Position numbers and translations under genes: made by a program
The notes under the pieces: model-generated
Databases searched by the model: none
Seen by the model: the letters and a program-made list of their open reading frames with translations, nothing else
Told to the model about the DNA's origin: nothing
Shown: one piece after another, positions 24,595 to 32,695 of the stretch
Layout of the letters: every line of letters begins with the position of its first letter
How positions within the stretch are numbered: position 1 is the stretch's first letter
Assembly (NCBI GenBank): GCA_017623215.1
Contig: JAGAPO010000002.1
Location: forward strand, 1-37,291
Direction of reading: 5' to 3'
Source: Lachnospiraceae bacterium
GTDB lineage: Bacteria; Bacillota; Clostridia; Lachnospirales; Lachnospiraceae
Length of the DNA stretch: 37,291 nucleotides

Positions 24595-25701
24595 CTATAA
24601 TGAGGTCTTGTCCCTGAGAATGCTCTCTCCAAGCCCCTTGTCCAGCATCTGCAGAGCCGCCCTCATATATCCGAGTGCAAATGCCATTCCGGCATGCCAC
24701 GGCGCTCCGCAGCACATCTCCGGTGTATGATCCGGAATAACGACGCCGTCAAAGCCGCACTGATCCAGAAGAGCCATTGCTTTCAGCATATCAATATCAC
24801 CGTCGTCTACGAATACCTCGTTATATTTGGGAACCTTGCCCTTTACATTGCGGAAATGAACATAGCTGATACGGCCCTGTCCGCCATACTGACGGATTGC
24901 GTCGTAGAGATTGCCGTGCGTCATTTCCTGGATGCTGCCCATGCAGAATTCCAGTTTATTGGCGGGGCTGTCCGAGAGGTCGATTACGTTCTGATACAAT
25001 TCCGGCTGCCAGACAAGCCTTGGCATTCCGCGCAGCCCCTCCATCGGCGGATCATCCGGGTGCAGTGCGAGCTCGACTCCGGCTTCCTCCGCGACTGGAA
25101 GAAGTTCCATTAAAAAACGCCTTAGGCGATCCCAAAGTTCCTGTGAGGAAATGGGCTCGAGGAAGGTGCCGTCTCCTTTGGCGTAGGTCATATTCCAGAT
25201 CTCGCCCTTCGGAATCGGGGCGTTAAGCTTCAGCTTTTCGGAGTCGAAGCAGGTTCCGAACGCGCCGCCGCGGCCGGAACGCTCCTTCTGGTGCCCCCAT
25301 ACCCCGGCAAGGCTGAAATTATAACCGAAGGAACGGATACCGGCTTTCCCTGTATTGCGGATAATCTCTTTCAGATGCGCAAGCTGTTCCTCACGTTTCG
25401 GCCCGTCAAGCAGAACATCATACCAATCCGCGGGACTGAAATTCTCAATCCCATATATGATAAGGCCGTGTCGGTTTGCCTGCTGCTGAAGTGCGATCAT
25501 GGACCGGGCTGTCCAGATCTCCTCATCCGCCCGGGACTCTCCGTAATTGCTGGTATCGTCCGTTGCCGTCACGATCTGCTTCGAATAATAATCTGCCAGA
25601 TGAACGATCAGATGCGTACATCCTGCCTGTCTGGCGAATTCGAAATACTCGTCGGTCAGCATATGGCGGTATAATCCGAGACCAAGCTTGATTTGTGTCA
25701 T
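24595..25701 (-). CDS. uxuA: mannonate dehydratase
   Basis: A 368-residue TIM-barrel dehydratase turning D-mannonate into 2-keto-3-deoxygluconate. LGLGLYRHML starts the protein. Metal-site segments are ALHPDDPP, HFRNVKG and VIPDHTPEM, and YGIENFSPADWYDVLLDGPKR is a family landmark. AAAGGAGG lies 9 nt before the ATG. It is the first gene of the operon, so uxuA, SDR and uxaC together run glucuronate to 2-keto-3-deoxygluconate. The kinase and aldolase that finish the pathway are not in this window. Confidence 0.96.
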   Translation of the reverse strand: MTQIKLGLGLYRHMLTDEYFEFARQAGCTHLIVHLADYYSKQIVTATDDTSNYGESRADEEIWTARSMIALQQQANRHGLIIYGIENFSPADWYDVLLDGPKREEQLAHLKEIIRNTGKAGIRSFGYNFSLAGVWGHQKERSGRGGAFGTCFDSEKLKLNAPIPKGEIWNMTYAKGDGTFLEPISSQELWDRLRRFLMELLPVAEEAGVELALHPDDPPMEGLRGMPRLVWQPELYQNVIDLSDSPANKLEFCMGSIQEMTHGNLYDAIRQYGGQGRISYVHFRNVKGKVPKYNEVFVDDGDIDMLKAMALLDQCGFDGVVIPDHTPEMCCGAPWHAGMAFALGYMRAALQMLDKGLGESILRDKTSL

Positions 25702-25732
25702 GTGAGATGCCTCCTTTGCATATAATGCCTTG

Positions 25733-25738
25733 ATTATA
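25733..25738 (-). promoter_or_regulatory. -10 box of the glucuronate operon
   Basis: TATAAT on the minus strand lies 32-37 nt upstream of the uxuA ATG, with no good -35 box 16-18 bases further up. That fits a promoter that needs an activator, presumably the divergent AraC protein. The AT-rich stretch 25745-25800 (TATTTTGTGCTATATTTTGA...) is the likely operator region. Confidence 0.5.
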
Positions 25739-25879
25739 GCGCGCCATATTGATAAATTCTTCTTGAATATTGCCTATTTTGTGCTATATTTTGATATATG
25801 AAAAAGTATAGGGATCAGGAGAACTCTTCGATTCGGCGAATAGAGACAGGAAAGCGGAAGAGAGAAGGAGGACAAAGCC

Positions 25880-26761
25880 ATGCTGCATGTGATTAATAAT
25901 GTACGTTTGATTGATGCGAGGACGGAAGCCCATTATCGGATTCATACCCAGATCGACTCGTCACAGTATCCGCAGGTTCATGATTTTTATGAATTCGTAC
26001 TGGTTACAAGCGGGACACTGACACTTCAGATAGGAGAGAGACGGTATGCTCTTCAGCCCGGGAATCTGGTGCTGATACGTCCGGGGGATATTCATACTAA
26101 GTCAGGAAAAGAAAGCGCCCATATCAATCTGGCATTCCCGACAACTGCGATCGACGCGTTGTTCGAATATTTGTGCAATGAACAGGCCTTAGAACATCTG
26201 AGAGATCTTGCGTATATCTCACCGGTGCTTTTGAAGGGGCCGGAGTTCTTAGCGCTGCAGGAAAGAATGCGTCTGCTGAATGCAATACCGGCGGGTGAGC
26301 ATGAGCGGATTAAGGCGACTCTTCGCTCGCTGCTGTTCGAGGTGATTACACGGTATTATCTGCCGCCGCTTTCGACCGGGCAGGCAGAAGAGGCGGTTCC
26401 GCGCTGGCTGTCGGACGCGCTTGTGAAATGGCAGACAGAAGGGGGGCGGAATCAGGGGCTGGAGTATTTTTGCGAAAATACGGGATACAGCAAGGAGCAT
26501 ATCTGCCGAACCTTTAAATGCTGCTTTGGAATGACCTCCACCGAGTATTTGAACCGACAGCGATTGAACTGGGCGATTAACCTGCTGCTGCATTCCGATT
26601 ATTCGGTTACGGATATCGCATATGAGTCTGGCTTTTGCAGTCCAAGCCGATTCTACCATGCGTTCCGGGAAGCGTACGGAATGTCACCGAAGCAGTTTTA
26701 TCATGAATGTATGCAGACAAACTGTGAAGTATTTGGCAGAAAACCGTACAGCTCTTTCTAA
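25880..26761 (+). CDS. AraC-family regulator divergent from uxuA
   Basis: A 293-residue regulator. The N-terminal cupin domain is visible as HDFYEFVLVTSGTLTLQIG and PGNLVLIRPGDIHTKSG. The C-terminal double helix-turn-helix begins at NQGLEYFCENTGYSKEHICRTFK and continues with VTDIAYESGFCSPSRFYHAF, closing with the YGMSPKQFY signature. Divergent position makes it the probable regulator of the uronate operon, responding to a uronate intermediate. AGGAGG lies upstream of the ATG at 25880. Confidence 0.9.
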   Translation: MLHVINNVRLIDARTEAHYRIHTQIDSSQYPQVHDFYEFVLVTSGTLTLQIGERRYALQPGNLVLIRPGDIHTKSGKESAHINLAFPTTAIDALFEYLCNEQALEHLRDLAYISPVLLKGPEFLALQERMRLLNAIPAGEHERIKATLRSLLFEVITRYYLPPLSTGQAEEAVPRWLSDALVKWQTEGGRNQGLEYFCENTGYSKEHICRTFKCCFGMTSTEYLNRQRLNWAINLLLHSDYSVTDIAYESGFCSPSRFYHAFREAYGMSPKQFYHECMQTNCEVFGRKPYSSF

Positions 26762-26800
26762 AAATGTTCAAAATATTGCACTTATGTCAAAATAATACAC

Positions 26801-26829
26801 TTGAATATTTGGAAATTTCAGAGTATGAT
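26801..26829 (+). promoter_or_regulatory. promoter of the MgtC-family gene
   Basis: TTGAAT (26801-26806) and TATGAT (26824-26829) have a 17-base spacer. Transcription would begin near 26836, which rules out translation starts upstream of that point. Confidence 0.6.
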
Positions 26830-26893
26830 AGAGCAATATTATTCAGCAACCTGCATAAAATACGGCTGGAGCATAGGAAAGGATGTGGTACTG

Positions 26894-27604
26894 GTGGAAT
26901 GGAATTCCATATGGAGCAGCATTGTACAGTATGTCGAACAGGAGAAGCTGTTTGAGACGATTTTCAGGCTGCTGCTTGCATTGGGCTGCGGAGGGATTCT
27001 CGGAATTGAGCGAGGCCGCAAGCGAAGGCCCGCGGGATTTCGTACATACATACTGGTCTGCGTGGGAGCGACGCTGGTTATGATTACGAATGAGCATCTG
27101 TGCGACATATACGGGTATGGAGATCCGGCAAGACTTGGAGCACAGGTCGTCAGCGGAATCGGTTTCCTTGGAGCCGGAACGATTGTGGTAACGGGCCGCA
27201 ACCGGGTAAAGGGCCTGACAACCGCGGCGGGATTATGGGCGGCAGCCTGCATGGGACTTACGATTGGCGTCGGATATTATTCTGCGGCGATCGTCGGCTG
27301 CATCATGATATTCATCGTTATGGCGGTGCTGCACAGCCTGGATGCGCGTGTAATGTCTTCTACGAAGGTCATTAATCTATACGTCGAATTCGGACAGCTG
27401 GGCGATGTGGGCGGCTTTGTACACTTTGCAAAGGATCAGGAGATGCGGGTCAGCGACCTTGAGATGACGCGATCTACGGATGTAAATGACGCGACAGTCG
27501 CGATCCTGGTAACACTCCATCTGCCAAAGAAGACCTCGCATGCGGAGATTATTCAGATGTTAAGCGGTGCAAAAGGGGTCCGTTATGTAGAAGAAGTAGG
27601 CTGA
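26894..27604 (+). CDS. MgtC/SapB-family membrane protein
   Basis: About 236 residues if translation starts at GTG 26894. The N-terminal half is the MgtC/SapB domain with about five transmembrane helices, including ALGCGGILGIERGRKRRPAGFRTYILVCVGATLVM and QVVSGIGFLGAGTIVV, plus VKGLTTAAGLWAAACMG. The soluble C-terminal part (INLYVEFGQLGD onward) looks ACT-like. Family members are linked to magnesium homeostasis and ATP synthase control; the substrate is unknown. A longer frame opens with TTG at 26801, but the promoter overlaps it. Start choice is uncertain because ribosome-site spacing is loose. Confidence 0.82.
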   Translation: MEWNSIWSSIVQYVEQEKLFETIFRLLLALGCGGILGIERGRKRRPAGFRTYILVCVGATLVMITNEHLCDIYGYGDPARLGAQVVSGIGFLGAGTIVVTGRNRVKGLTTAAGLWAAACMGLTIGVGYYSAAIVGCIMIFIVMAVLHSLDARVMSSTKVINLYVEFGQLGDVGGFVHFAKDQEMRVSDLEMTRSTDVNDATVAILVTLHLPKKTSHAEIIQMLSGAKGVRYVEEVG

Positions 27605-27632
27605 AAAAGGTGCGTGAGACGCACCTTTTTTT
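27604..27632 (+). terminator. rho-independent terminator
   Basis: AAAAAGGTGCGT (27604-27615) and ACGCACCTTTTT (27619-27630) form a perfect 12-bp stem with a GAG loop, ending in a T run. It starts at the stop codon of the MgtC-family gene. Confidence 0.9.
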
Positions 27633-27776
27633 GATCATAGGATATTCCCGCAGGATTCCCTGCGAATCAAAATGCACAAAATGCGTTCCATGCAGGATGC
27701 GAATGATCGGGCGAGTGGGACGTCTGAATCGCGGTCTGACATTATAAATATTGTGAACTGTGCCGGGCTGAATTCA

Positions 27777-27805
27777 TTGACTTGCATAATCAAAAATGCT
27801 ATACT
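27777..27805 (+). promoter_or_regulatory. promoter of the histidinol-phosphatase gene
   Basis: TTGACT (27777-27782) and TATACT (27800-27805) are 17 bases apart, about 50 bases before the ATG. Confidence 0.75.
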
Positions 27806-27853
27806 GCATTTGTTAATAGAACAAAATAGCAACAGTTACAGGAGGAAAGATAT

Positions 27854-28666
27854 ATGTATACTCAGAATTTACATACGCACGGCATTCTGTGCGACGGAAA
27901 AGACGCATATGAGGATACCGTAAAGACTGCGCTGGAGCTTGGGTTTACCTCCATTGGATTTTCGGGACATTCGTATATGTCCTACTCGCCCTCTCATTCG
28001 ATGTCCGTTGCCGGGACAGAGGACTATAAAAAAGAGATTGCCCGCTTAAAAAAGGCGTATGAAGGCATCATTGATGTGTTCTGCGGAATTGAATTCGACA
28101 TGTATTCCGAGGATGATTTAAAGGGATATGATTATATTATTGGTTCGGTCCATTATCTGAATATCGACGGTACCTACGTCGGCTTCGACCGTTCGGCGGA
28201 CGAGGTAAAGAGGGTAATTGACACGTATTTTGGCGGAGATGGAATGCGTTACGCAAAGGCATATTATAAGGAAGCGATGAAGCTTCCGCAGTATGCCAAA
28301 TCCGATATTATCGGGCATTTTGATCTGATTACCAAGCATTCCGAGACTCATAATTTCTTTGATACCGAGTCGAAAGAATACCGGGACGCTGCGTTAGAGA
28401 CCCTGCATTATCTGGCGGAATCCTGCCGAGTATTCGAGGTCAACACGGGCGCGATTTCCCGCGGTTATCGGACAACCCCGTATCCTGCGCCGTTCCTGTT
28501 AAAGGAACTGAAGAGCCTTGGCTGCGGCGTGGTAATCAGCTCGGATTGCCACGACAGGAGATTCCTGAACTACAAGTTTGACGAGGCGATTGAACTGGTG
28601 AAGGCGTGCGGGTTCGATGAAGTGCTGACGTTAGAGAAGTGCGGATTTGTGGGACACAAAATCTGA
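27854..28666 (+). CDS. hisK: histidinol-phosphatase, PHP family
   Basis: A 270-residue PHP-domain phosphatase that hydrolyses L-histidinol phosphate in histidine biosynthesis. Metal-binding motifs are LHTHG (7-11), FSGHS, GIEFDMY, GSVHY, GHFDL and SSDCHD, in PHP order. GGAGG precedes the ATG. The gene is alone rather than in a his operon, as is common for this form. A different phosphoester substrate cannot be excluded. Confidence 0.88.
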   Translation: MYTQNLHTHGILCDGKDAYEDTVKTALELGFTSIGFSGHSYMSYSPSHSMSVAGTEDYKKEIARLKKAYEGIIDVFCGIEFDMYSEDDLKGYDYIIGSVHYLNIDGTYVGFDRSADEVKRVIDTYFGGDGMRYAKAYYKEAMKLPQYAKSDIIGHFDLITKHSETHNFFDTESKEYRDAALETLHYLAESCRVFEVNTGAISRGYRTTPYPAPFLLKELKSLGCGVVISSDCHDRRFLNYKFDEAIELVKACGFDEVLTLEKCGFVGHKI

Positions 28667-28767
28667 AAATCTTTTTAATTTATGAAAGAATGTATCCGCG
28701 CCTGAATCCGCAGTTCGTCAGATAACGGGAATTCAAGGGGCGCAGGTGGGAATGGAGATTACATAGC

Positions 28768-29862
28768 ATGAGTATTGTATCAATCATTATGGCCGTATTT
28801 TCGGTTCTGGGGGCGCTTGATTATATTACGGGGAATCATATCGGTATCGGAAAGGAGTTCGAACGCGGAATTATGCTGCTCGGTACGATGACACTTTCGA
28901 TGGTCGGTATGATTGTCATTGCGCCGCTGATCGCGGAGCTGTTGATGCCGGTTCTGACCGTGATATCAGAGAACACCCCCTTTGAGCCGTCCGTCATCGC
29001 GGGCTCGTTCCTTGCCAATGATATGGGCGGAGCGCCGCTTGCGCTGAAGCTTGCAAAGACGCCGGAATCCGGGTATTTTAACGGACTGGTTGTGGGATCA
29101 ATGATGGGTGCCACGATATCCTTTTCGCTCCCTTTGGCGCTTGGAACCACAAAGAAGGAGCAGCATAAGAGCATTATGCTTGGGCTCATGTGCGGCATCA
29201 GTGCGGTTCCGGTTGGCTGCTTTGTATCCGGCCTGATTGCGGGAATGCCGTTCGGCGAGTTAATGATCAATCTGATCCCCCTGATTGTGCTTTCTGTGAT
29301 CCTTGCGATCGGACTTTTGAAGATTCCGGAGGTCTGCGTCAAGATATTTAATGTATTCGGAATCATTATTAAGACAATTATTATCATCGGCCTTGTAATC
29401 GGAATCGTGGAATTCCTGCTCGGAGTGGAATTCGTTCCTCACACGGATCCGGTCGAGGACGGTATTCTGGTCGTGTTCAACGCTTCGGCCGTTATGACGG
29501 GCGCGTTCCCGCTGCTGTTCCTGCTTGGAAAGGCAGTGAAAAAGCCGTTAAAGAAGCTTGGGGAGACGCTCGGAATGAACGAGGTATCTGCGCTTGGATT
29601 TGTCTCTACGCTTGCGACGAATGTTACAACCTTCAGTATGATGAAGGATATGGATGATAAGGGCGTTGTGCTGAATTCTGCATTCGCGGTATCCGCAGCG
29701 TTCACATTCGCCGGACATTTGGCGTTCACGATGTCGTTCAATGAGGAGTATCTGCTCAGTGTCATTGTGGGCAAGCTAATCGCCGGTGTGTGTGCGCTGT
29801 TCGCGGCGCAGTTTATCTACTCGAGAGTGAGCCGGAGGAACGCAGCAGGAACGGAGCGGTAA
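28768..29862 (+). CDS. eutH: EutH-family ethanolamine-type transporter
   Basis: A 364-residue membrane protein with around ten hydrophobic segments. EutH signatures include SIIMAVFSVLGALDYITGN, FERGIMLLGTMTLSMVGM, AGSFLANDMGGAPLALKLA, SMMGATISFSLPLAL and the C-terminal FAGHLAFTMSFN. EutH transports ethanolamine across the membrane. No ethanolamine lyase or microcompartment gene is present here. Instead an amidohydrolase gene follows 10 nt after the stop codon, so the real substrate may be an amine released from, or an amide handled by, that enzyme. Confidence 0.9.
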   Translation: MSIVSIIMAVFSVLGALDYITGNHIGIGKEFERGIMLLGTMTLSMVGMIVIAPLIAELLMPVLTVISENTPFEPSVIAGSFLANDMGGAPLALKLAKTPESGYFNGLVVGSMMGATISFSLPLALGTTKKEQHKSIMLGLMCGISAVPVGCFVSGLIAGMPFGELMINLIPLIVLSVILAIGLLKIPEVCVKIFNVFGIIIKTIIIIGLVIGIVEFLLGVEFVPHTDPVEDGILVVFNASAVMTGAFPLLFLLGKAVKKPLKKLGETLGMNEVSALGFVSTLATNVTTFSMMKDMDDKGVVLNSAFAVSAAFTFAGHLAFTMSFNEEYLLSVIVGKLIAGVCALFAAQFIYSRVSRRNAAGTER

Positions 29863-29872
29863 GGAGGGGTCC

Positions 29873-31624
29873 ATGGGGGAATTATATACGAACGGAGTCT
29901 TTTATTCGATGGATGCGGCCAATCATGTCTACGAGGCAATGTACGTGGAGAAGGGCCGAATTGCCGCGCTTGGAAGCGGGAAAGAGCTTGCAGCATCGGT
30001 TCCTGCGGGAACGGAGCGGATTGATCTCGCGGGAAGAGCAGTCCTTCCGGGACTCATTGACAGTCATATGCATCTTGCCGAATACGGAATCATGCAGGAG
30101 CGGGTATTTCTTGGAAATGCGGTCTCGAAGGAAGAGGTGCTCGAGCTGCTAAAAGAGGCGCTTAAGAAAAGAAAGGAAACCGGAGAACGCAGGGATTGCG
30201 GCAGGGAGGAGGAAGCGAGCCGGGCAGGAGACGCCTGGCTGATTGGCTATGGCTTTAACCAGGATTATTTTAAGACCGGGCCGGGAGAAATCGCACAGCT
30301 TCCGACCCGTACCGATCTCGACCAGGTCAGTACGGAGGTGCCGATTCTGATTATCCGTGCCTGCATCCACATCATGGTTGCGAATACAAAGGCGCTTACG
30401 TTGAACGGTCTTATGAAGCCGGTGAAGGAGATCACAGTCGAAGGAGGCGAGTTCGACTGCGGAGAGGATGGATATCCGAACGGAATCGCAAGAGAGAACG
30501 CTCTTGAGCTGCTCTACAAAGCAATGCCGGAATTCGACATCCCGGCTCTGAAAAAAGCCCTGAAAAATGCGATGGGCGAGGTTGCCAAATACGGAATTAC
30601 GACGGTTCACAGCGACGATTTTACGGAAGCGGAACGCTGGAAGGATATTGTAATGGCGTACCGGGAGCTGGAAGCGGAAGGCGCTATGACGGTGCGGGTA
30701 TGCGAGCAGTGCCAGTTCCCGGGAAAGAAGGAACTGGAAGAATTCCTTGCGGAGAGGCATGATTCAATTACGGGAGGAGATACCTTCTTTGAGCTTACCT
30801 CCCTGAAGATCATCGAGGATGGTTCTCTCGGAGCAAGAACCGCCTATCTGCGCGAGCCCTACCGTGACGATCCGAATAACCCGGATAACCGTGGAATTCT
30901 GATTATACCGGAGCATGAGCTGTATGAATACATGAAAATCGCGCATCACGCGGATCTTCCGATGGAGGTGCACGCCATCGGAGACGGAACGATTGAACTG
31001 ATTCTAAACCTCTACAGACGCCTTCAGGAAGAAGAACCGAAGCCGGGGCTGCGCCACGGGATTGTTCATTGCCAAATTACAGACAAAGAACTTCTTAGGC
31101 GATTCCGGGACCAGAATATTCTGGCTTATATCCAGCCGATTTTCCTGCATTACGACCTTCATATTGTAGAAAGCAGGGTCGGGAAAGAACTTGCCGGAAC
31201 CAGCTACGCCTGGAAGTCGCTTGTGGACAGCGGCGTTCCTGTCTGCGGCGGTTCGGACTGCCCGGTGGAATTCTTCAATGTTATGGAAGGAATCTACTGC
31301 GCCGTAACGCGCAAGGACTTAAAAGGGAATCCGAAAGGAGGGCATTACCCGGAACAGTGCCTGACGGTGGAAGAGGCGGTAAGGCTTTTCACTACAGGCG
31401 GAGCTTATGCGGGCGGCCAGGAGAACGAAAAAGGAAGCCTTGAAGTCGGGAAACTGGCGGATATAGCGGTGCTGTCAGAGGATATCTTCCGGTGTGAAGC
31501 GGAGAGAATTAAGGAGATTCGGGTTGTAAGAACGGTCGTTGGAGGAAGAACCGTATGGCAGGATAAGAAGTTCAAAGCCGCTGAAGGACTGCCGCCAGGG
31601 CGATACATCGCCAGGAACTTCTAA
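29873..31624 (+). CDS. YtcJ-like amidohydrolase (Amidohydro_3)
   Basis: A 583-residue metal-dependent hydrolase of the amidohydrolase superfamily. GLIDSHMHLAEYG carries the first HxH metal motif. VHAIGDGTIEL, HGIVHCQI and GSDCPVE hold the later His and Asp ligands. The C-terminal beta-sandwich motif GSLEVGKLADIAVLSED is typical. Members cleave C-N bonds in formamides, ureas, N-acyl amines or cyclic amides; the substrate is unknown. GGAGGGG precedes the ATG, and overlap with the eutH region implies a two-gene operon. The protein is intracellular. Confidence 0.88.
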   Translation: MGELYTNGVFYSMDAANHVYEAMYVEKGRIAALGSGKELAASVPAGTERIDLAGRAVLPGLIDSHMHLAEYGIMQERVFLGNAVSKEEVLELLKEALKKRKETGERRDCGREEEASRAGDAWLIGYGFNQDYFKTGPGEIAQLPTRTDLDQVSTEVPILIIRACIHIMVANTKALTLNGLMKPVKEITVEGGEFDCGEDGYPNGIARENALELLYKAMPEFDIPALKKALKNAMGEVAKYGITTVHSDDFTEAERWKDIVMAYRELEAEGAMTVRVCEQCQFPGKKELEEFLAERHDSITGGDTFFELTSLKIIEDGSLGARTAYLREPYRDDPNNPDNRGILIIPEHELYEYMKIAHHADLPMEVHAIGDGTIELILNLYRRLQEEEPKPGLRHGIVHCQITDKELLRRFRDQNILAYIQPIFLHYDLHIVESRVGKELAGTSYAWKSLVDSGVPVCGGSDCPVEFFNVMEGIYCAVTRKDLKGNPKGGHYPEQCLTVEEAVRLFTTGGAYAGGQENEKGSLEVGKLADIAVLSEDIFRCEAERIKEIRVVRTVVGGRTVWQDKKFKAAEGLPPGRYIARNF

Positions 31625-31698
31625 GCGAGAAGAGCCGTCTCATGCTGGAATTTGTGGATTATTCATAATTTGAGGGCTCCTTTTTGTGATTTCGCGGA

Positions 31699-31727
31699 TT
31701 GACGTATCGGAAGGAATTTGTTACGAT
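31699..31727 (+). promoter_or_regulatory. promoter of the SGNH hydrolase gene
   Basis: TTGACG (31699-31704) and TACGAT (31722-31727) are 17 bases apart. The next ribosome site is GGAGG at 31763-31767. Confidence 0.55.
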
Positions 31728-31775
31728 AAGAAAGCGGACGTGCAGTCAGGGAAAGCGCAAAAGGAGGAAATGGAC

Positions 31776-32444
31776 ATGATATTTGAAAATCTGGATCGCA
31801 TCGTATTTGCGGGAGATTCCGTTACGGATATGGGAAGTACCAATCCGGTCGGCGAAGGATTGTTCGACAATGTGGGACGGAGCTATGTGAGGGTGATTGA
31901 GAATATGCTCAATACCTGGTACCCGGAGGTAAAGCTGAGAGTGACGAATTCGGGCATCTCGGGCAATACCAGCAGAGATTTGCTCGCAAGATATCAGAGG
32001 GATGTTGTGGATCTGAAGCCGGACTGGGTTTCGATCTGCATCGGAATCAATGATGTATGGCGTCAGTTTGACAGCCCTGCGATTTTGAATCATCAGGTAT
32101 CTCCGGAGGAGTATGAGGAGAATGTGGAGAAGATGATTCTGGAGGTAAAGGATACCGTAAAGGGAATCTTTTTGATGACTCCGTATTATATGGAACCGAA
32201 CAAAGAGGACTGGATGAGAAGCCGCATGGATGAGTACGGTGCGATTTGTAAGAAGCTATCTGAGAAGCATGGCTGCATTTTTATCGATCTGCAGGCGATG
32301 TTCAATCAGTATTTCCGGTACAGACACTCCAGCTATATTGCATGGGACAGAATCCATCCGAATCAGATCGGTGCGACGATGATTGCAAAAGAGTTTTTGA
32401 AGCATTGTGAATTCGATTATGGCCACGTGCCGGGAGAGGCATAG
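31776..32444 (+). CDS. SGNH/GDSL-type esterase (acetylesterase-like)
   Basis: A 222-residue SGNH hydrolase. FAGDSVTDMG is block I (nucleophile Ser), NSGISGNTSRDL block II (Gly), CIGINDVWRQF block III (Asn), and WDRIHPNQIGATMIA block V (Asp and His). The set matches rhamnogalacturonan or xylan acetylesterase-like enzymes that remove acetyl groups from plant glycans. There is no signal peptide, so it should act on imported oligosaccharides. An upstream frame extends to 31686, but GGAGG is eight bases before ATG 31776. Confidence 0.87.
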   Translation: MIFENLDRIVFAGDSVTDMGSTNPVGEGLFDNVGRSYVRVIENMLNTWYPEVKLRVTNSGISGNTSRDLLARYQRDVVDLKPDWVSICIGINDVWRQFDSPAILNHQVSPEEYEENVEKMILEVKDTVKGIFLMTPYYMEPNKEDWMRSRMDEYGAICKKLSEKHGCIFIDLQAMFNQYFRYRHSSYIAWDRIHPNQIGATMIAKEFLKHCEFDYGHVPGEA

Positions 32445-32456
32445 GGAAGACGATAT

Positions 32457-32502
32457 GGGAATCAGCGGCGAAAAGGTGAATTAGCTGCTGGTTCCCTTTT
32501 TT
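32457..32502 (+). terminator. rho-independent terminator
   Basis: GGGAATCAGC (32457-32466) pairs, with one mismatch and bulge, with GCTGCTGGTTCCC (32484-32496), followed by TTTTTT. It ends the SGNH transcript. Confidence 0.75.
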
Positions 32503-32513
32503 ATGAACAACTG

Positions 32514-32571
32514 CCCTCACACATGACAGATACCGCTCGAAAGAGCCGCTGTCGCCTTGTGTGAGGGTTTT
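32514..32571. terminator. long structured hairpin ending in TTTT
   Basis: CCCTCACAC (32514-32522) pairs with GTGTGAGGG (32559-32567). Inside, GACAG (32525-32529) pairs with CTGTC (32549-32553), and GCTC with GAGC around a GAAA tetraloop (32539-32542). TTTT follows. It lies only 11 bases after the previous terminator and may be a second terminator or a structured RNA. Confidence 0.55.
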
Positions 32572-32695
32572 GCATTACAGCGGAACCAATTTAAAGTTTT
32601 GGGATATATTGTATTAATAGTGCATAGGATCCGGCGTCGAAGAAGTGGAGTGTGGACACGCAAGACGAGGAACAGGGGTCGGTATGGAGCGGATT

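Noticed and set aside
28768..29862. A full ethanolamine-utilisation or microcompartment locus around eutH
   Set aside because: No eutBC, shell-protein or aldehyde dehydrogenase gene lies in the window.
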